The notes below the pieces were generated by a model that was not told the origin of the DNA, did not search any database, and saw only the letters and a program-made list of their open reading frames with translations. The position numbers and the translations under genes are program-made. Shown here piece after piece: positions 1-5,249 of a DNA stretch of 5,249 nucleotides. The stretch comes from an uncultured Rhodospirillales bacterium. Its GTDB lineage: Bacteria; Pseudomonadota; Alphaproteobacteria; Rhodospirillales; Casp-alpha2. The stretch lies in assembly GCA_938074585.1 (NCBI GenBank), contig CALJEW010000373.1:1-5249 (forward strand), written 5' to 3'. The number at the start of each line of letters is the position of its first letter. Within the stretch, counting starts at the first letter, position 1.

Positions 1-492
1 TTGTAATGGGCTTCGGCAAAATCAGGGAAGTTTTCTACGGTAGAAAAGGGCTTCCCCCATGCTCCTCAGGCGATAAAGTACCCGACTAATATTCACCAGC
101 GTGACCTTATGACCTGGCTTTAGCACAAGGGCTTCTTGAAAATTGACAACGACCTCTTCCGAGCGCCCAATCTGACTATATGTGTTTCTTAAACTACCAT
201 AAGCATCAACAAAATTCGAATTAATATCTTACGACTTATGATAACATTTAACAGCATTTATTAAGCGTTCAACTGCCCGATATGCAGCGCCTAAATTGTG
301 ATATCATTTCTCATTATTTGGACTTAAAGTCATCGAATTGTAAATCAATTCAATGACGCCTTCATTTATCCCTGTTTGATATGCTACCACGCCAAGTAAA
401 TTCAACACATTGGACTCATTCGGCACCAAATTCATAATTTGTTGATACAGAGTTTCCGCCTTTCCAAACCGTTCCGCGCTATGGTACTCCAC
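1..492 (-). pseudogene. Decayed tetratricopeptide-repeat (TPR) protein gene, 3' end outside the window
   Basis: Reading the minus strand from a GTG at 492 gives TPR-like sequence (EYHSAERFGKAETLYQQ, then LLGVVAYQTG). The frame is broken by TGA at 306-304 and TAA at 231-229. Past each stop the same frame still reads as TPR: YHNLGAAYRAVERL after the first and DAYGSLRNTYSQIGRSEE after the second. The leading LG/LG/LR/IS positions stay exactly 34 residues apart across both stops, as TPR units require. Near 30-37 a frameshift follows FYRRK: frame zero hits TGA at 24-22, while the shifted frame gives FPDFAEAHYN, a typical TPR helix B end; about 8-11 nt appear to be missing. The frame is open upstream to 624 but has no ATG, GTG or TTG beyond 492, so the original start may also be lost. 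Such arrays usually mediate protein-protein contacts and are often fused to a catalytic domain; none is visible here. Sequencing error cannot fully be excluded, but three separate lesions favour a true pseudogene. Confidence 0.8.
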
Positions 493-661
493 GTCAAGAC
501 CTAATGTTGCGATAATGTCCCTAGCCTGTTGGTTTTTACCAATCGCTATACGGCTACATTTTAGTATTAAATAATCTGGAATAAAGCTTATACACTTACC
601 CGCTTTGACGACATAACATTCTGATCACCCTATTAGTTATGTGTAAATGCGCAGTCTCATA

Positions 662-690
662 TTGACGGAACCGCACTCTGGGCTTAGGTT
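662..690 (+). promoter_or_regulatory. Candidate sigma-70 promoter for lysS
   Basis: TTGACG at 662-667 is a near-perfect -35 box. After a 17-nt spacer, TAGGTT at 685-690 could be a weak -10 box. Transcription would start near 697, leaving a leader of about 29 nt before the lysS ATG, with a TAGGAAA ribosome-binding site at 711-717. A second TTGACG at 605-610 has no well-spaced -10 box. The rest of the gap between the TPR remnant and lysS (493-661) shows no gene, tRNA or clear terminator. Called by eye only. Confidence 0.4.
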
Positions 691-725
691 TCGCCGCTCA
701 AATGCCCTATTAGGAAACAGAATTC

Positions 726-2309
726 ATGTCGATATACAGAGATGCCGCTCTATCTGCTAAAGCTTGGCCCTTTCAAGAAGCCCGAGAATTGTTAAAGCGT
801 TTCGGCAAAAAAAATACACCCAAAAAAGGCTACGCTCTGTTTGAAACAGGCTATGGCCCATCTGGTTTGCCCCACATCGGAACCTTTGGTGAAGTTGCCC
901 GGACATCCATGGTTCGCCATGCCTTCATGCAATTATCTGACATCCCAACCCGTTTATTTGCTTTTTCAGACGACATGGATGGGCTTCGCAAAGTCCCTGA
1001 TAATGTACCAAACAAAGAAATGTTGACGGAACACTTGGGCAAATCTTTGTCCAACATTCCCGACCCTTACGGAACCCATGATAGCTTTGGTGCGCATAAC
1101 AACGCTCGCCTGCAAGCATTTTTAGATAATTTTGGTTTCGAGTATGAATTTAAAAGCTCCACCGAGATTTATAAAAACGGAGACTTCGACAAAACTCTTT
1201 TAGAAATTTTACAAAATTACGAAGCCGTTATTAACGTCATCCTGCCCACACTGGGTGAAGAGCGCCGCGCTACATACAGTCCATTTTTACCCATTTGCAA
1301 AAAGACTGGTCAGGTTTTACAGGTCGCAATTAAAGAACGGAACGTTGAAGCCGGAACCATTGTCTATGAAAACGTTGACGGTAGCTTGGTTGAAACTCCG
1401 GTCACTGGCGGGCATTGCAAAATGCAATGGAAAGCCGATTGGGCCATGCGCTGGAAATCCTTGGACGTTGATTATGAAATGTCCGGCAAAGACTTGATAG
1501 ATAGCGTCAAACAATCCAGCGCCATTTGCCGGGCCATTGGTGGCAAACCACCGGTTGGTTTTACCTATGAATTGTTCCTAGACGACAACGGTGAAAAAAT
1601 TTCTAAATCGCGGGGCAACGGCCTAAGCGTTGAAGAATGGCTGAGCTATGCATCCCCCGAAAGCCTATCGTTGTTCATGTACCAAAAGCCAAAAACAGCA
1701 AAACGCCTATTTTTTGATGTCATTCCTCGCAATATCGATGATTATTTGAGCCATTTGAATAGTTATGGCGACTTGGAAGATGCCAAAAAAATTGAAAATC
1801 CAGTTTGGCATATCCATTTCGGCACTCCACCAGAGCCAGAAATTAGCGTCAGCTACAATATTTTACTGAATTTAGCAAGCGTCTGTAATTCAGAAGATAA
1901 ATCTGTGTTATGGCACTTCATTTCCCGTTATCGCCCCGAAGCAACGCCTATGTCCGCACCGATTTTGGATCGCTTGGTTGGCTACGCCATCAATTATTAT
2001 CTCGATTTCATCAAACCCAACAAACAGTTCCGCAAACCCAATAAGCTTGAAACAAAGGCCATGGAAGCCCTATTGACGGCATTGGACACCCTGCCAACTG
2101 AGGCGTCTGCCAATGATATTCAATCTCAAGTCTACACCATCGGTAAAGAACTGCCGTTTGAAGATCTAAAAACCTGGTTCAAGGCATTATACGAAATTTT
2201 GTTAGGCCAATCCCAAGGCCCCCGCATGGGATCATTCATTGCCTTGTACGGCATTGAAGAAACCAAAATTTTGATCCGTCGCTCCCTTAAAGGCGAAGAC
2301 TTGAGCTAA
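726..2309 (+). CDS. lysS: Class I lysine--tRNA ligase (lysyl-tRNA synthetase)
   Basis: This cytoplasmic enzyme charges tRNA-Lys with lysine using ATP (EC 6.1.1.6). It is the class I form, with a Rossmann catalytic domain, and is unrelated to the class II LysS/LysU of E. coli. The 527 residues match the usual family length. The HIGH-type ATP motif reads HIGT at residues 50-53, preceded by GYGPSGLP. The KMSKS loop reads KISKS at 291-295, within DDNGEKISKSRGNG. Other family blocks are DDMDGLRKVPDNVPN, the WKADWAMRW segment (235-243) and SGKDLIDS. The C-terminal part is the helical anticodon-binding region and ends with GPRMGSF (498-504) and ALYGIEET. The ATG at 726 is chosen because TAGGAAA lies 8-14 nt upstream and the N-terminus MSIYRDAALSAKAWPF starts at the expected place. 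Class I LysRS is the usual form in archaea and alphaproteobacteria. The gene is intact and stands alone, followed only by a convergent gene. It is sometimes labelled lysK. Confidence 0.96.
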   Translation: MSIYRDAALSAKAWPFQEARELLKRFGKKNTPKKGYALFETGYGPSGLPHIGTFGEVARTSMVRHAFMQLSDIPTRLFAFSDDMDGLRKVPDNVPNKEMLTEHLGKSLSNIPDPYGTHDSFGAHNNARLQAFLDNFGFEYEFKSSTEIYKNGDFDKTLLEILQNYEAVINVILPTLGEERRATYSPFLPICKKTGQVLQVAIKERNVEAGTIVYENVDGSLVETPVTGGHCKMQWKADWAMRWKSLDVDYEMSGKDLIDSVKQSSAICRAIGGKPPVGFTYELFLDDNGEKISKSRGNGLSVEEWLSYASPESLSLFMYQKPKTAKRLFFDVIPRNIDDYLSHLNSYGDLEDAKKIENPVWHIHFGTPPEPEISVSYNILLNLASVCNSEDKSVLWHFISRYRPEATPMSAPILDRLVGYAINYYLDFIKPNKQFRKPNKLETKAMEALLTALDTLPTEASANDIQSQVYTIGKELPFEDLKTWFKALYEILLGQSQGPRMGSFIALYGIEETKILIRRSLKGEDLS

Positions 2310-2313
2310 CGCC

Positions 2314-3288
2314 TCATTCCACATGCCAAACGCCGTTGGGGTGGAAGGCGGCGAAGGCGAAGGCGAAGGGTGTGTCGTGAACGGCCTCAGCCCAGCCTTC
2401 GGGAGAGTTGGATTGAACCCGAACGTTGCCAATATCCCGGCCAAAGGGAATCCAGCGGGTATCATGGATTGAATTCATGCCCGCAGACCAACTAATGACC
2501 AAATTCGGGGTCTCAATGCGCCCAACTTTACGAACATCTTTGAGCGGCCATACTTCATTCCCCATAACCACAACCCGGTCGAATGGCCCAACGCCGTCGG
2601 GGATTGAATTAGTAAATTGAGCCGCCGTATCGTTGCGGCTATCCATGCGGACATAAGGCGTTTTCCCATAATCATGAGATTTTGGATCAGACGGAATCAT
2701 AATTTTAGCTTTTGGAAGTTCGGCTTTAAACTGCTCGAACGACTGAATGCGCGATGCAATGGATTTCAAGCGTTTTCCGGATAAACGCCCAACAATAGCA
2801 CCACCCGTGTATTGCTGAAACCAGCTTTCCGTCACGGTGTCATACATAATCGTGTCATAATGGCGCAGTAATCCTGTGTTAGCAAAACTCAAAACCTGAT
2901 TGTCTAACCTTCGGTCAAATACCACACCCGAACTGCACAACGGGGAATAACTGATTAAAACAGGTACCCCTTTGATCGTATCATTGATTAATTCGTGCCA
3001 TACTAACATACGAAGCGGATATCCGCGCACTTCACCTTTTACTTCAAGGCGCAAAACTGGCTCAAGAAGCCCCAAATCGGATATCGAATTAGCTGATTTA
3101 AACTTGGGTTTAAAAATAGCAGGGATCTGATCTCTGTGCAGGCCAACAAATTGAATCTCTGAAAGAGGCGCTGTGCTTTGGTTGAACTTGGTTTTTGGAA
3201 ATTCCAACGCCCATTGCAACGGGCTGGCAACCGCCGACAAAGGAGCATAAATAAGAAGTCCAATAAAAATTAACCTTGTGAATTTCAT
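2314..3288 (-). CDS. Exported DUF3179 domain-containing protein
   Basis: A 324-residue protein of the DUF3179 family, whose biochemical function is unknown. The ATG at 3288-3286 is preferred because it begins a signal peptide: MKFTR, a hydrophobic stretch at about residues 6-20 (LIFIGLLIYAPLSAV) and a probable AVA-S type cleavage site near 21/22. This predicts a periplasmic or otherwise exported protein. An in-frame ATG at 3399 would add 37 unremarkable residues and overlap the divergent cobO start, so it was rejected. No strong Shine-Dalgarno precedes 3288. Family landmarks are EVRGYPLRMLVWHELINDT (86-104), GVPVLISYSPLCSSGVVFDRR (107-127), a GLLRHYDTIMYD stretch, TESWFQQYTGGAIVG, and a C-terminal PFAFAFAAFHPNG. 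The motif that I recall as usually CPLC reads SPLC here (115-118). The gene converges on lysS with a 4-nt gap and diverges from cobO, which suggests its own promoter. The family assignment is solid; no reaction can be assigned. Confidence 0.9.
   Translation of the reverse strand: MKFTRLIFIGLLIYAPLSAVASPLQWALEFPKTKFNQSTAPLSEIQFVGLHRDQIPAIFKPKFKSANSISDLGLLEPVLRLEVKGEVRGYPLRMLVWHELINDTIKGVPVLISYSPLCSSGVVFDRRLDNQVLSFANTGLLRHYDTIMYDTVTESWFQQYTGGAIVGRLSGKRLKSIASRIQSFEQFKAELPKAKIMIPSDPKSHDYGKTPYVRMDSRNDTAAQFTNSIPDGVGPFDRVVVMGNEVWPLKDVRKVGRIETPNLVISWSAGMNSIHDTRWIPFGRDIGNVRVQSNSPEGWAEAVHDTPFAFAFAAFHPNGVWHVE
2350..2367. repeat. Three tandem copies of GGCGAA inside the DUF3179 gene
   Basis: GGCGAA is repeated three times without a mismatch, preceded by a related GGAAGGCG. 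On the coding (minus) strand it encodes the FAFAFA run near the protein's C-terminus. The six-base unit preserves the reading frame, so changes in copy number would add or remove Phe-Ala pairs without disrupting the gene. An aromatic-rich C-terminal end is normal for DUF3179, so this may simply be codon-level coincidence. Confidence 0.7.
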
Positions 3289-3291
3289 GTG

Positions 3292-3317
3292 ATGGACTGT
3301 ACCCGTTATATGGACTG
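3292..3317 (+). repeat. Direct repeat of ATGGACTG in the cobO/DUF3179 intergenic region
   Basis: ATGGACTG occurs at 3292-3299 and again at 3310-3317, start to start 18 nt. It lies just upstream of the DUF3179 start codon, in what would be that gene's leader or core promoter. An 18-nt spacing puts the copies slightly under two helical turns apart, which could suit tandem regulator binding. No known regulator site is recognised, and chance remains possible. Confidence 0.4.
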
Positions 3318-3318
3318 G

Positions 3319-3348
3319 ATTACAATTGGAATAATTGCTATCTATAGC
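3319..3348. promoter_or_regulatory. Candidate divergent promoter/operator region between cobO and the DUF3179 gene
   Basis: Two small dyads sit at the middle of the 83-base divergent gap. ATTACAATTGGAAT (3319-3332) is symmetric at 12 of 14 positions around CAATTG. GCTATctATAGC (3337-3348) is a perfect inverted repeat with 5-nt arms and a 2-nt centre. A cobO-directed promoter could use TTACAA (3320-3325) and TATAGC (3343-3348), 17 nt apart, so both dyads would overlap the promoter elements. No cobalamin riboswitch is present: the gap is far too short for one. The regulator is unknown and the assignment is by eye. Confidence 0.3.
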
Positions 3349-3371
3349 TACTAACAAACGGGAATGATAAA

Positions 3372-4007
3372 ATGAGCGAATATACTTCAGCGACCGCAAA
3401 AACCGAAGTCGCTTTAGACAAGCGCCACGCGGAAAAAATGGTTAAAAAGAAAGCCGCTCGCGATAAGATCATTGCCACCAAAACCATCGAAAAAGGGTTA
3501 TTGATTGTTCACACTGGCAAAGGCAAAGGCAAATCAACCGCCGCCATGGGCTTGGCTGTTCGGTCCATGGGCCACGGCCATAAGGTTGGCATTGTTCAAT
3601 TTGTTAAAGGCGTTTGGGAAACCGGCGAGCGGTCAATTTTGGACAAATTCCCTGAATTGGTCACCATTCGCGCCATGGGCGAAGGCTTTAGCTGGGAAAC
3701 CCAAGACCGCCAGCGCGACATTAAAGCCGCCGAAAGTGCATGGCAAATGGCAAAAGACATGATCAATGATCCGACTTATAAGATGGTCATTCTGGACGAA
3801 TTAAACATCCCTTTGCGCTACGACAATCTAGAAATCAACGACGTGGTTGACTTTCTAAAGAACAAACCCAAAGATTTGCACGTTATAGTCACGGGGCGAA
3901 ATGCCAAAGATGAAATGTTGGATGTCGCAGATTTAGTCACTGAAATGACGATGGTCAAGCATCCGTTCCGATCTGGTGTTAAAGCTCAAATCGGAATTGA
4001 ATTCTAA
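3372..4007 (+). CDS. cobO: Cob(I)yrinic acid a,c-diamide adenosyltransferase
   Basis: A cytoplasmic enzyme of the CobA/BtuR/CobO family (EC 2.5.1.17). It transfers the 5'-deoxyadenosyl group of ATP to the cobalt of cob(I)yrinic acid a,c-diamide or related corrinoids, releasing triphosphate. The 211 residues fit the family. A charged N-terminal helix (KRHAEKMVKKKAARDK) and ATKTIEKGLLIVHTG lead into the P-loop, TGKGKGKST at 48-56. Next come AAMGLAVRSMGHG and VGIVQFVKG, with the Walker B-like VILDELN at 139-145. The characteristic C-terminus is VKHPFRSGVKAQIGIEF. A modest GGGA (3360-3363) lies 8 nt upstream of the ATG. Three codons of an upstream ATG-ATA-AAA-TGA mini-frame overlap the start. It heads an operon with the SYLF lipoprotein gene, 1 nt downstream, and cobQ, whose enzyme uses the adenosylated product. 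The assignment is firm. Confidence 0.97.
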   Translation: MSEYTSATAKTEVALDKRHAEKMVKKKAARDKIIATKTIEKGLLIVHTGKGKGKSTAAMGLAVRSMGHGHKVGIVQFVKGVWETGERSILDKFPELVTIRAMGEGFSWETQDRQRDIKAAESAWQMAKDMINDPTYKMVILDELNIPLRYDNLEINDVVDFLKNKPKDLHVIVTGRNAKDEMLDVADLVTEMTMVKHPFRSGVKAQIGIEF

Positions 4008-4008
4008 A

Positions 4009-4689
4009 ATGATATTTTTTCGAATCCCGGTTTTGTTGTTTGTCAGCTTCATGTTCTCCGCTTGCGCCTCAACAAGCCCACCCAAATCGATGGTTGCTGA
4101 ACAGCTCATCAATACATCGACCGATGCCATCGCGCGTTTTCGGGCACACCCAGACTTAAAGAAGTTCTCCCACGAATTAGAAAATGCGACCGCCGTCGTC
4201 ATTTTGCCAACAGTGATTAAGGCTGGATTTTTTGCCGGTGGAGAAACCGGCAATGGAGTGCTTTTAAAGCGCAATAAAAACAACAGCTGGAGCTACCCCA
4301 CCTACGTTACTTTGGCCTCGGCAAGCTTTGGGTTACAGTTCGGCATTCAAGACACTGCGATTATTTTGGTTATTCGCAATTCAGGTGCGCTAGAATCGAT
4401 TCTAGATCATCAAGGAAAAATTGGAGCTGATACCGGCGTCGCCATTGGGACGCAAGGCTTAGGCTTAGAAGCATCGACAACAAGCAACTTAAAAACTGAT
4501 ATTATAGCGTTCTCTAGCCCCAATATTGGTGGATATATGGGTGTGTCCGCCGAAGGGGCTGTTCTCGCCACTCGCAACGATTTGAACGAAGCCTTTTACG
4601 GCAAAGGGGCTAAACCGAAAACAATTTTGGCTGATCAATATTCAAACTCGATAGCCGATACTTTGCGCAGCTCACTTGCCGGAAAATAA
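4009..4689 (+). CDS. SYLF-domain (YSC84/DUF500) lipoprotein
   Basis: A 226-residue protein with a lipoprotein signal: MIFFR, a hydrophobic segment (residues 6-16) and lipobox FSAC, with Cys19 as the predicted lipidated residue. It should be anchored in the inner or outer membrane, facing the periplasm. The mature part is a SYLF domain: ATAVVILPTVIKAGFFAGGETGNGVLL (60-86), a YVTLASASFGLQFGIQDTAIILV block (99-121), and a C-terminal GVSAEGAVLATRNDLNEAFYG. In eukaryotes SYLF domains bind phosphoinositides or other lipids; bacterial members are mostly uncharacterised outer-surface or periplasmic proteins. The ATG at 4009 is 1 nt after the cobO stop, which suggests translational coupling. A GTG at 3976, inside cobO, would add 11 charged residues ahead of the signal peptide and is unlikely. 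cobQ follows within 16 nt, so the gene sits inside a cobalamin operon, an unusual place for this family. No reaction is assigned. Confidence 0.93.
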   Translation: MIFFRIPVLLFVSFMFSACASTSPPKSMVAEQLINTSTDAIARFRAHPDLKKFSHELENATAVVILPTVIKAGFFAGGETGNGVLLKRNKNNSWSYPTYVTLASASFGLQFGIQDTAIILVIRNSGALESILDHQGKIGADTGVAIGTQGLGLEASTTSNLKTDIIAFSSPNIGGYMGVSAEGAVLATRNDLNEAFYGKGAKPKTILADQYSNSIADTLRSSLAGK

Positions 4690-4705
4690 CACCAGCCAAA
4701 CTGTG

Positions 4706-5249
4706 ATGTTTCAAGGCACTGGATCAGACGTTGGTAAATCGTTGATTGTCGCAGGAGTTTGCCGGCTGTTGACAAACCGTGGCTTAAAAGTACGACCGTT
4801 CAAGCCCCAAAACATGTCGAACAATGCTGCAGTTACCGATGATGGCGGTGAAATAGGCCGGGCGCAGGCGTTGCAGGCTATGGCGGCCAAATGTCCCTTA
4901 TCTGTTCACATGAACCCCATATTGTTGAAGCCTCAATCGGATATTGGGTCACAAGTTGTTGTTCAGGGAAAAGTCCATAGCACAGCCAAAGCCCGCGATT
5001 ACCACAAGCTAAAACCAGAACTTCTGACACGTGTTCTTGAAAGTTTTGAACGGGTAGGTAAAGACGCGGATTGGGTCATTGTTGAAGGAGCAGGAAGCCC
5101 GGCAGAAGTTAATTTGCGCAGTGGCGATATTGCCAATATGGGTTTTGCTGAAGCAGCAGACGTTCCCGTCATTTTGGTTGCAGACATCAACCGGGGCGGT
5201 GTGATCGCTAGTCTTATTGGTACATACGAAGTTTTAAGTACTGCGGAAC
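4706..5249 (+). CDS. cobQ: Cobyric acid synthase, N-terminal part (cut by the right edge)
   Basis: CobQ/CbiP (EC 6.3.5.10) amidates adenosylcobyrinic acid a,c-diamide four times, at side chains b, d, e and g, using glutamine and ATP, to give adenosylcobyric acid. About 181 residues of a protein normally near 480-500 are present, all from the N-terminal dethiobiotin-synthetase-like ATPase domain. Seen are the P-loop FQGTGSDVGKS (residues 2-12), PFKPQNMSNNAAVT, GGEIGRAQALQA, HMNPILLKPQSD, VEGAGSPAEVNL (126-137) and VILVADINRGGVIASLIGTYE. The glutamine amidotransferase domain lies beyond the window. The start is uncertain: the ATG at 4706 leaves only one residue before the P-loop strand, whereas relatives have about five to seven. 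A GTG at 4703 and a TTG at 4676 are in frame; the latter overlaps the SYLF gene by 14 nt and gives a more normal N-terminus. No clear Shine-Dalgarno decides among them. It is the third gene of the cobO operon. Confidence 0.95.
   Translation, partial: MFQGTGSDVGKSLIVAGVCRLLTNRGLKVRPFKPQNMSNNAAVTDDGGEIGRAQALQAMAAKCPLSVHMNPILLKPQSDIGSQVVVQGKVHSTAKARDYHKLKPELLTRVLESFERVGKDADWVIVEGAGSPAEVNLRSGDIANMGFAEAADVPVILVADINRGGVIASLIGTYEVLSTAE

Noticed and set aside
1..492. TGA read as tryptophan (alternative genetic code) to rescue the TPR gene
   Set aside because: The second interruption is TAA and a frameshift follows; TGG encodes Trp in the intact genes, for example in the WKADWAMRW segment of lysS.
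605..636. Second promoter from TTGACG at 605 with TATTAG at 631
   Set aside because: The 20-nt spacer is too long for a standard sigma-70 promoter, and the copy at 662 is better placed for lysS.
2232..2465. 77-codon minus-strand open frame over the ends of lysS and the DUF3179 gene
   Set aside because: It is out of frame with the DUF3179 gene; its Ser/Pro-rich run comes from the GGCGAA repeat read in another frame.
3289..3371. Cobalamin riboswitch upstream of cobO
   Set aside because: Known B12 riboswitches need roughly 200 nt, and no B12-box-like element is seen in this short gap.
3289..3399. Extension of the DUF3179 protein upstream to an ATG at 3399
   Set aside because: It would overlap the divergent cobO start by 28 nt, adds 37 residues without family similarity, and buries the signal peptide that starts naturally at 3288.
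3976..4008. GTG start at 3976 for the SYLF lipoprotein
   Set aside because: It adds charged residues before the lipoprotein signal and overlaps the conserved CobO C-terminus; the ATG at 4009 directly begins a normal signal peptide.
3933..4283. 116-codon minus-strand open frame across the cobO/SYLF junction
   Set aside because: It lies antisense to two well-supported genes, shows no recognisable domain, and is explained as a shadow frame.

Overview
The window looks like chromosomal DNA from an alphaproteobacterium of moderate G+C. The evidence is a class I (archaeal-type) lysyl-tRNA synthetase with an alphaproteobacterial-style sequence, plus CobO and CobQ proteins of the type found in aerobic cobalamin producers. 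No genus can be named from the sequence alone. Nothing suggests a plasmid or phage: there is no transposase, integrase, CRISPR array, tRNA or rRNA.

Layout. Bases 1-492 (minus strand) are the decayed remains of a tetratricopeptide-repeat (TPR) gene that runs off the left edge. It has two in-frame stops and a frameshift, yet the 34-residue TPR rhythm can still be read. Bases 493-725 hold no gene. This stretch contains a plausible sigma-70 promoter for lysS (726-2309, plus strand), a complete class I lysine--tRNA ligase. Four bases after lysS, and converging on it, ends a complete exported DUF3179-family protein (3288-2314, minus strand). An 83-base divergent intergenic region (3289-3371) with several small repeats separates it from a plus-strand operon: cobO (3372-4007), a SYLF-domain lipoprotein gene (4009-4689), and the 5' part of cobQ (from about 4706, cut by the right edge).

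How the genes work together. CobO adenosylates cob(I)yrinic acid a,c-diamide and CobQ then amidates the adenosylated product to cobyric acid, so the two flanking genes carry out consecutive steps of adenosylcobalamin synthesis. The SYLF lipoprotein gene starts 1 nt after cobO and ends 16 nt before the nearest cobQ ATG. It is therefore almost certainly co-transcribed with both, although the family has no known part in B12 synthesis. lysS and the DUF3179 gene are separate transcription units with no evident link to cobalamin.

Most of the window is ordinary core-genome content. The points most worth a second look are the SYLF gene inside the cob operon, the TPR pseudogene, the uncertain cobQ start, a Cys-to-Ser change in the DUF3179 motif, and the structured cobO/DUF3179 intergenic region. 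I found no convincing new biological system.
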